NCBI RefSeq assembly: GCF_943734655.1
Contig: NC_071355.1
Span: 71,757,449-71,821,448, forward strand
DNA length: 64,000 bases
Direction: 5' to 3'
DNA from: Sabethes cyaneus
Lineage: Eukaryota; Arthropoda; Insecta; Diptera; Culicidae
Position numbers and translations under genes: made by a program. This document shows, one piece after another, positions 56,945-64,000 of this stretch. Numbering within the stretch: position 1 is the first letter of the stretch; each line of letters starts with the position of its first letter. The notes beneath the pieces are model-generated. The model was not told the origin of the DNA and searched no databases. It saw nothing but the letters and a program-made list of their open reading frames with translations.

Positions 56945-57381
56945 CTAGTGTCCCAACCGTGGTCAAGCATAGTCTGCCACAGTTGATTTTGCTTGACTGA
57001 ATCGTACATAAACAAATGATTTACGTGAAGCGACCCTCTCGTAAACCAACTTGGTATTTGCCGCTAAAGACCTCTACAGAACAGGATGCGGGAAAGCACC
57101 TTATAGGCAGAATTGAGCAATGTAATACCTCGAAAGATTTTACACTTAAGTCAATGCCCTTTTTTGAAAACAGAGCAAATGGGGCCATCTAATCACTCAT
57201 CCGATATTTGTTCTTCTTCCCAGTTCTTGAAAATGATCCGGTGGATTGCTTCTTATAACCGCTCGCTTCCCGCTTTTAGAAGTTCAGGATATCGTCCTTC
57301 CCAGCAGCCCAACCGTTTTTCAGTTCACTGATTGCCTTCGTAATCTTCTCCTGTGTTGGTGGCTCCACAGCTTGGCCATCG
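56945..57381 (-). pseudogene. LINE ORF2 part 3: reverse-transcriptase N-terminal half
   Basis: Minus strand from the fold-back junction: DGQAVEPPTQEKITKAISEL, then ELLKAGSERL, AIHRIIFKNWEEEQ, GPICSVFKKGH and ITLLNSAYKVLSRILF. These are the thumb-preceding and fingers motifs of a mosquito LINE group (KNGKAAG...ELLKAG...ICPLFKKG...YRGITLLNSAYK). The reading continues, across the fold-back element at 57382-58756, the frame that ends at 58757, so this is one LINE copy split by insertion. Stops occur and the palm is missing. Confidence 0.85.
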
Positions 57382-58756
57382 CACAGTAGTCCAAAAGGGC
57401 GAAAAGTGGAACTTTTTTCCTAGTTCCTTTTGTTTTCATTTTACTATTTATGGTCTTCGGCACTTGTTTTTGTATGAATATACCCCTTTTTATAAAACAG
57501 TCAAAAGTTAGTCATCGCTTACTATAATGAAAATAAAAAAATAACTTTTTTATGTTAGGAAATATGGACATAGTTTCTTTGGTAAAGTTGTAAACCATAT
57601 AAAAACAAACTTTGCTGAAAAAATAAAATTTCTATCTTTATCGAGTGCTGAACTATAGGGCATATTCTTTAAAACTTTTTTAAAAATTAGTTTTTCATAC
57701 TTAGCTTATGGTGGTTGCATTTTACAAGAATATATAGTTCTAGGCGATTATTGAAGGACTCAAAACACATGTTTTTGCAAAAAGTTGCAAAACTCTAGGA
57801 CCTTTCCTGACAAAGTTATCGCTTATTTAAGCTTTTTTCCTTATCTTTACAAGCCAAAAGCGATTACTTTGTAAAAAAAGGTCCTAGAGATTTGGAATCT
57901 TCTAAATCGCCTAGAACTATATATTCTTGTAAAAAGTAACGAACATAAGTTACGTATGAAAAACTAATTTTTAAAGAATTTCCAAGGAAAATACTCTATA
58001 GCTCTGCACTCGATAGAGATAGAAATGCCATTTCTTTAGCAAAGTTGTTTGCCTTTATATTTTCTATAACTTTGCCGAAGAAGTAGATGTGTCTATCTAC
58101 TAACACAAAATAATGGACGTGTATCGAACCTTTAGCGAACGCGAAACACATAAAACATATGCTTGCCGTACTTTCATTTGAGTGATTGGGGACAAGCGGA
58201 ACCCATACAAGTTTATAGTACTCGACATGAGCTTTAAGATGAAGCACTGATTTCATAAATCCGCTTGCTCCATTTTACCCCATGGGCTCGTGAAGCTATG
58301 AAAATTTAAAGCTTGAATATGCGATAACTTAGCAAGTAAAGGTCCAAGAGATTTGCGGTCTTCTGCAAAAACGTGAATTTTGAGTGCTTCGATAATTGCT
58401 CACAACATTGTATTGTTGTAAAATGCAATTAACAAAAGTTAAGAATGAAAAACTAATTTTTAAAGAATTTTCAAAGAATATGCCCTATAGTTCAGCACAG
58501 CACTCGATAAAGATAGAAATTTTATTTCTTCGGCAAAGTTGCTTGTTTTTACATAATTTACAACTTTGCTGAAGAAACTATGTCTTCTAAAGAAATACAA
58601 AAAAGTTTTTTTTTATTTTCATTAGAGTAAGCAATGACTAACTAAGACTAAGGGGGATATTCATACGAATAAAAATGCTGAAGACCATAAATTATAAAAT
58701 GAAAGCAAAAGACGCTAGGAAAAAAGTTCCACTTTTCGCCCTTTTGGACTACTGTG
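57382..58756. mobile_element. Fold-back element, family F copy 1, 5-bp target duplication
   Basis: The TIRs begin CACAGTAGTCCAAAAGGGCG on both sides and extend, with mismatches, through about 450 bp of arm (57382-57840 and 58300-58756). CATCG is duplicated at 57377-57381 and 58757-58761. Within the left half a second local inversion (57600-57840 against 57850-58060) makes the structure doubly folded. The target is the LINE codons around GAT GGC, which read through cleanly if the element is removed. A CAC start plus 5-bp duplication recalls Transib, but the terminal heptamer is not exact. No convincing protein. Confidence 0.88.
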
Positions 58757-59262
58757 CATCGCTCATAATTCTTATCCTGTTCCTGCTGATCTCCGTGTTT
58801 ATATCTCCATTCAACAGCATCTGGAAGTGCTCGTTCCTTCTAGCTGCTACCGCTGTTTTGTCAGTAAGCAGGTTGCCAGCACTATCATTGCATATCAGAG
58901 GCATGGCAAAGTGCCTACACCTTACCGTTTTGTCGAAACTCCCTGTGTCCTTGCTGACGAATCCATCCGGGGCGCACGTGCTTCTCGTAGTCGCATTTTT
59001 TGAGACCTTGGGTTCTTTTTTTCTCTCCATACCTTTCTCTTTTCTGACGTTCAGCCGCAGTGAGTATGTGACTCCCGATCTGGTTTTTCTCATATGTAAC
59101 TCTCTGGCATTCGGCATCGAACCAGCTATTACGCTGGCTGTTTTTACTTATATCTTCTATTTCTGCTGCCCACTTATATATTCTTCTCTTTCTGCTTGCT
59201 GTTCTGCGATTCTTTGATTAAGCTTTCTGGCGTATTCCGCTACTACGCCATCTACCGTCAAC
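58757..59262 (-). pseudogene. LINE ORF2 part 2: linker between endonuclease and RT
   Basis: The minus-strand frame 59117-58757 ends with GNLLTDKTAVAARRNEHFQM and LLNGDINTE, the family's conserved stretch before the reverse transcriptase (GNLLTDKTAVAARWKEHFEGLLNG). Further upstream IKESQNSKQKEKN fits the basic linker. The plus-strand 180-codon frame over the same bases is an antisense shadow. It joins part 3 across fold-back copy 1 and part 1 across fold-back copy 2. Confidence 0.88.
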
Positions 59263-59365
59263 TGCTGCATAGTAGTGCAAATAAGTGACAAGTAGAACTT
59301 TTTTCCTGTCGTATTTTGTTTTTATTTTACCCATATAGTGATTACGAAACTTTTGTTCATAGGAA

Positions 59366-59577
59366 AGGAAAGCAAATCCTGTTATCCGTTATCGAAAAAC
59401 TTGACCTTCTGTTTTTATACGAAAGACTTCGCAGTCAGCTGTTAGAGTACAGGAAAATTGCAGGGCCAGTTGCTACGATCCTATTGACTCTTACAGCCTT
59501 TCCCAGTCGACATTCAAACATACGATGACTGGCTTATTAGGCCAGCATCATATCGCGAGGTCAACTGGAAGGCTAAA
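59366..59577 (-). repeat. tRNA-derived SINE, family S1 copy 3, with target duplication
   Basis: The 212-bp copy on the minus strand is flanked by TTTTGTTCATAGGAA (59351-59365 and 59578-59592). It is more diverged than the copy at 43202 but has the same head and tail. Inserted in fold-back copy 2. Confidence 0.93.
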
Positions 59578-60232
59578 TTTTGTTCATAGGAATACTCCCC
59601 TTAATTTGAAACTGTCAAAAGTTACTCATGGTTTACTATGATGAAAATAAAATAATAACTTTTCTTATGCTGGGAAACCCAGACATAGTTTCTTCGGCAA
59701 AGTTGTAGCAATTATAAAGTCAAACAAATTTACTGAAAAAACAATATTTCTATCTCTTTCGGATGTAGAGATACAGAGCATTTTCTTTGGCAGTTCTTTA
59801 AAAATTAGCTTTTCATGCATAGCTTTTGTTGGTTGCATTTTACAAGAACATATTGTTCTAGGCATTTATCGACGCACTCAAAACACACCTTTCCGCAGAA
59901 GGCTGCAAATCTCTAGAACTTTTTTTTTACAAGGTTATCGCTCTTTAAGCTTTATTTTTTCTTAACTTTATGAAACAATTGGAAGGAGGAAGGTGCTGCT
60001 CGAGTCAAAGATGCTGATGAACCAATTGGATAAAATGGGCAAGTGGATTCATCGAGCAGTACTTCGCCTTGAAGATTAGGTCAACTCTACAAATTTGCAT
60101 AGGTGCCGCTTGTCCCCATCCACTCATTTAAGAGTATGGCAAGCATATGTTTTACGTGTTTTGCTACGTCATTAGCTTAATCACATTGTTAAACCATTTT
60201 ATAAAACGAAAAAAAAACAAGTAAATTTATAA

Positions 60233-60509
60233 CACAGACAAACAGATATAACTCTTGGAAGAAAATCAACAAAAATTATCGTACCTCACATTTAGCCTAA
60301 ACACTAGCACCGTCTTTGATCGACATTCCCAAATATCAAATAGCAACATGGATATCCCTCGAAGTAGCAAGTATTTTTTATGGGGAATTCCCCTTCTTTC
60401 GTAAAAAAGCGCCACTAAAACGGAGACATTCCTAACTAAGAACAAATTTGAAGTGACGATTTAATCGGTACGAAGAATGGAAAACAAGTGCTATGTCTGT
60501 TTGTCTGTG
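60233..60509. mobile_element. MITE with CACAGACAAACAG ends, copy 2
   Basis: An inverted relative of 44422-44706: both contain ACGATAATTTTTGTT (or complement), TTGGGAATGTCGATCA, and a terminal TCTGTTTGTCTGTG. TIRs here are CACAGACAAACAGA on both sides. I see no target duplication. Nested in fold-back copy 2. Confidence 0.8.
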
Positions 60510-61030
60510 TTCACAGCTTCCATAACCTTCTAGAGCACTGTAAGCTTTGAAAACGAAAGGAAAACAATGCGTTCACCAAAAGCTTGATTAAGATTGAAGC
60601 AATTAAAAAGCAAATAAAACATGCTTTCCGTACTCTAATAAGAGTGGGTGGGGACAAGGAGCTTATGGTACTTGATCTAAGCTTCAAGGCGAAGTACCGA
60701 TTTGATATATCTACTTGCCCCATTTTATAGGCTTGAGAAATTAAGAAAAAATAAAGCATGAATATGCGATAACGTAGCAAGTAAATGTCTTAGAGATTTG
60801 CCGTCTTCTTGACATTTTCTACAACTTTGCTGAAGAAATTATGTCTCTAACTACAAACACAAAAAAGTTATTTTTTTATTTTTATCATAGTAAGCCATGA
60901 CTAACTTTTGAGACTCTCACATTATGGGGGGTATTTATATGAACAAAAGTGCTAAAGACCCGAAATGTTAAAATGAAAGCAAAAGACGCTTGAGAAAAAG
61001 TTTCACTTTTTGTCCTTTTGGACCACTGTG

Positions 61031-61990
61031 CGCTAGATTTTGTAACGCTGCGTCCTCTCAGTGCAAACCATCTTCGCGTTTGACAGCCTTGCGCGAATCT
61101 TACACACGACGAGATATTGCGGCGGTTATGAAAAATCTGCCTGCAGCGGCGGTGATAACGCGCTCAGGAGATAACCGCGAGATAAACGCAACATTAAAAT
61201 TTAGGTTTTATGGTTTGCAGTTCTACAAAATAACAGTTTTGTAGCATGGTTTTGATAAAAAACAATCGATTTACTAAATTTTCATGTATTAAATTGCAGA
61301 AATCTGCTCTGCGGTGATCTTTTGATGGTTTGTTTCAACAGTCAAGATAACCGCGATGTGAGGATTTTTCTTGCAATCTGCAATAGTGAGAGTCAGATCA
61401 CAGTCGATATTTGGTCCCCGAAAAGGCCGTATATCGATGACATCCGAAATTTGTTCACCGTCAATGACTACATGATCGATCTTAGAGTTAGAGTCTCTAT
61501 TTGGATGCCTCCAGGTGTGTTTCCGAATGTTCAGATGAGGAAAGTGCGTGCTACAGATGGCCATTCTTCTGGCCGCGGTGAAATTGATGAGCCTCAGACC
61601 GTTATCATGGGTCGACAGATGAGGGCTATGTCTTCCAATGCTTTCCCAACACTACGAAACCGACTTCATGTTCTGTCTATCCACCGCCACTGTAGTAGAT
61701 ATGGTACTTGCAAGAAGTTTCTGTCTACTACACGAAACTCTCTTTCTCCGGAATTTGGAACCGGAACCGACCTTACTGGCACGGTTGTCATAAAGATGTT
61801 GTGGTAACCGAAATATGACCAGTTTCAGTCGTAATTCGGTTGCTTCAACTAAATGGACCTGAAGTGTGCTACTTGGGGAACTTGAGTAGCAGTAATCTTC
61901 AGTCCGAAACGATGTAGGTCTCGAGTTCGGTTCAAGAAGAGTTCCGACAATCCAGGTACCTAGTTTCCAATCGTAATCTACTAATCGTTG
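61031..61990 (-). pseudogene. LINE ORF2 part 1: endonuclease domain
   Basis: The minus strand at 61800-61289 carries a decayed apurinic-type endonuclease: NGLRLINFTAARRMAICSTH, HTWRHPNRDSNSKIDHVVID and RPFRGPNIDCDLTLTIA. The SKIDHV segment is the conserved Asp/His motif near the end of the domain; the last catalytic His expected in SDH is Leu here (CDL), so activity is lost. 61031-61288 is lower-quality continuation toward the linker at 59262. The plus-strand 161-codon frame at 61322-61807 is an antisense shadow. This is the 5' part of the LINE whose other parts lie at 58757-59262 and 56945-57381. Confidence 0.85.
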
Positions 61991-64000
61991 CCTTGTTCTT
62001 TGCCGTATCTTGTGCCGATTGATCCATTTCGTATTTCCATTTTTGTTTTTCGCGATAAATGAGAGTTGCGGTATATCATCTTACCGGATTCGCGATACTT
62101 CCATCCCACTGATGGGTTTGCCATCTTAGATATAGCTTGCGGGATTCAGCGTTCGATATTCAGTCGCTCGCTCCGAGACAGACGCTGTGGGTGCCACCCC
62201 TCATCTGGGGAACAGACGCTCAAATTAGTGCTTCCTAGCTTAGTGGCTCCAGTATGTACATGAAGCATTTTCAAGTATGGCCATCGATCGTCGTTTGAGC
62301 TGCATGTCCTTCGTCACTTATTTCTGTCCCTAGTAACATTCAAATTAAGCCGCTTATTTGTTGCCTACTTTTAATTTTCTCAACAGCGCCGTATTTTATC
62401 GGATGATATTGAACTCATGAAATCCCCTCAGTCGTAAACATACATTTTTATTCGCAATCGAACTTTGTAATTAAAATGTTGATACTGTAAAAACTGTTTT
62501 ACGACTTAGATGTGTACACACACTCCTGATCTTTCCGACCCTCCCTCCCTCTCATCTCAGTGATTACGTTCATCTTCGGATGAAGGCGGTAATGCGAGTG
62601 AGTTGTGACTTCTACTCTGGTAGTACCCCCCCGAGGAAATGGCCTTCTCACCACAGGTCGTCCCACTCGATGGGACAGGGACAGCACGTTCCACAGCAAG
62701 CAGCAAGCAGTAAACTATTATTAGGCCGAACCGAAACTTTCACTAGCAGGCAGTAAAAACCCCGTCCAGTCCGGAGCAGAATTCAACGCACAGTCGAATC
62801 CGATCCGATCCGACGGAGCTCGAGTCGAGTGCCTTTCTTTTTTCCACCTCTTCGCTTCTTCGCACAAACATTGCTGTTCGTGTTTCGTGCGCTTCTGCGG
62901 TTTGTTGTAGCATGGAAATAATTATCAACCGAACTACGGGGGCTTTTGTTACGAAGCATGGCGCAAAGCGTAACTCCGTAAGGCGGAAAGAGTAGAATGA
63001 AAAAAAAGCGAGATTGCTGCAATCATCGAAACGAGCGGGCTAGGCGAAAATAGCGCGTACGTACAAGAAGCAAGAGCGCACATCGAGCGGTGGTGGAGGG
63101 AGACGATTTTTACCTAGTTTTATACCCCTGCCACATGCCACTTCGGCGCGGTTGGGACCTGCTTTGGGCCTTCCGCAGACCGTCGTCGCTCGGTAGTCTT
63201 TGCGTGGCGTTGCAATCGTCTACGACGACGACGGGTTTGGTTGGGACGGAAGACGTAAAACGGGTTTTTTGTTCTCCGGAATTGTGGTGCATCAGTTGCA
63301 ACGAGGAGCATCGCACGGTAGCCTAACGGACGGACGGCCGGTGCAGTAGTGGTGTGCGTTGAAGTTGCAAACCTACGAGCGGCAGCGATAATTTATTTGC
63401 ACTGCCATCATCTCTCGTGGTGCGTCCATCATTCCTTCCGGCGATCGCCGTGGTCAAGTGGCCAATGATAAAAAAGCGTTTTGGTGAAAGAAAAATTAAA
63501 ACGGGATTCTTGGAAGGTTGGCGAGTTTCTGTGACAGTCAGTCAGTCAGTGGTGGGAAGCGGGGAACAAAAATTTTCCAGCTGAGTCGCTTGTTTACATA
63601 AGTTTTACGTGAGCATGGGTAACGTGTGCTGTTTCAATTGTGTGCCACAAGTCTACCAGCGGATTGAGATGCAACTTTATGCAGGTTTGCGATGAGTGAT
63701 AGCCTTTTGGCGTGCACTCGATGTGGGAGATCCACAATGAGAAAGGTGTTGTCGTACAATGCACCAGGTGCTGCTCCGGTGTCGTCCGTGGCGAGTTGAA
63801 TAAACCTCTTGAACAATGGCCGATGCATTTTTCCCAAATGGTTGCCGCACTTAGTGGTGCCCCCTCACAACTCGGTAGGTAGCTCATGTGCTTCGTACAT
63901 TCTTTAGCTTTAGGTAATTTCAGTTTCCCTTATTCAGCGGAAAAAAATCCATTATTGCACCCTAAATAGCCCACCGCTTTAGGGTAATTTCGCAGTCATC
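61991..64000. other. GC-richer region, no identified gene
   Basis: 61991-62480 may hold further decayed LINE sequence but I cannot read it. 62500-63900 is GC-richer, with no local repeat family, and all its frames are short, overlapping and without domains. It has the look of promoter or 5' untranslated sequence of a gene beyond the window, but no start codon with a recognisable protein or convincing core promoter is visible. Confidence 0.45.

Larger units (their letters stand above)
59268..61030. mobile_element. Fold-back element, family F copy 2, with nested insertions
   Basis: The ends are diverged versions of copy 1: left CATAGTAGTGCAAATAAGTG, right inverted CACAGTGGTCCAAAAGGACA. Interior blocks such as GCTTGTCCCC...AAGCATATGTTTTA(C/T)GTGTTT are shared with copy 1. 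A SINE (59366-59577) and a MITE (60233-60509) lie inside. No target duplication is readable. It is more diverged than copy 1, so it is older, or copy 1 is a later arrival in the same LINE. Confidence 0.8.

Noticed and set aside
58675..59217. 180-codon plus-strand hydrophobic frame resembling a membrane protein
   Set aside because: It is antisense to the LINE linker, whose minus-strand peptide matches a known retrotransposon region.
61322..61807. 161-codon plus-strand frame
   Set aside because: It is antisense to the LINE endonuclease domain, which is recognisable on the minus strand.
63292..63332. Core promoter with TCAGTT initiator and GGACG downstream element
   Set aside because: The spacing between the two motifs is wrong for an initiator-DPE pair and both words are common by chance.

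Overview
The window is eukaryotic and very probably comes from a mosquito genome, most likely culicine. It is AT-rich, contains no recognisable intact host gene, and is packed with decayed transposable elements: Jockey-like and other non-LTR reverse transcriptases, a BEL/Pao remnant, Tc1/mariner, pogo-like, PIF/Harbinger-type and TTAA-flanked elements, tRNA-derived SINEs and fold-back elements. The mosquito assignment is inferred from the transposon set and from the style of the reverse-transcriptase peptides; no host gene confirms it. Most open frames in the window are antisense or chance frames. The window is best read as intergenic DNA or one very large intron.

Layout. 1-5.9 kb: mostly unrecognised DNA with one LINE fragment. 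5.9-8.6 kb: a small TA-flanked MITE, a 1.27-kb minisatellite of a 13-bp unit, then microsatellites. 9.6-13.1 kb: a TIR element (family Z, copy 1) carrying an apparently perfect 109-bp-arm palindrome, a tandem-repeat element (family T, copy A) and a Harbinger-type MITE. 13.6-19.9 kb: SINE copies flanking a pogo-like element, a possible small spliced frame, a tRNA-like palindrome, a Jockey-like LINE with an internal deletion, and a SINE with target-site duplications. 20.3-24.1 kb: a Tc1 element reduced to its DNA-binding domain, family Z copy 2 with a second Harbinger-type MITE inside it, and a third TTA-flanked element.

24.1-30 kb: largely unrecognised, with a Tc1 transposase C-terminus and family T copy B. 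30.7-32.7 kb: a 2-kb TTAA-flanked fold-back element with about 150-bp internal repeats. 33.5-36 kb: 92-bp tandem units, a pogo-like MITE and a second TA-flanked MITE. 36-40.7 kb: GC-richer single-copy-looking DNA, possibly regulatory or UTR. 40.7-47 kb: family T copy C, a BEL/Pao pol remnant interrupted by a SINE and a MITE, another MITE, and a dead mariner. 47-56 kb: unrecognised GC-richer blocks plus short LINE, SINE and TTAA-MITE pieces. 56-62 kb: a minus-strand LINE split into three by two copies of a fold-back element, one of which was itself hit by a SINE and a MITE. 62-64 kb: GC-richer DNA without an identifiable gene.

Nothing here forms a pathway or operon. The value of the window is its nesting record and several non-autonomous families with readable termini and target-site duplications. 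The best candidates for something undescribed are family Z, which has traces of an unassigned minus-strand protein, the intact DNA-binding-only Tc1 frame, and the fold-back elements.
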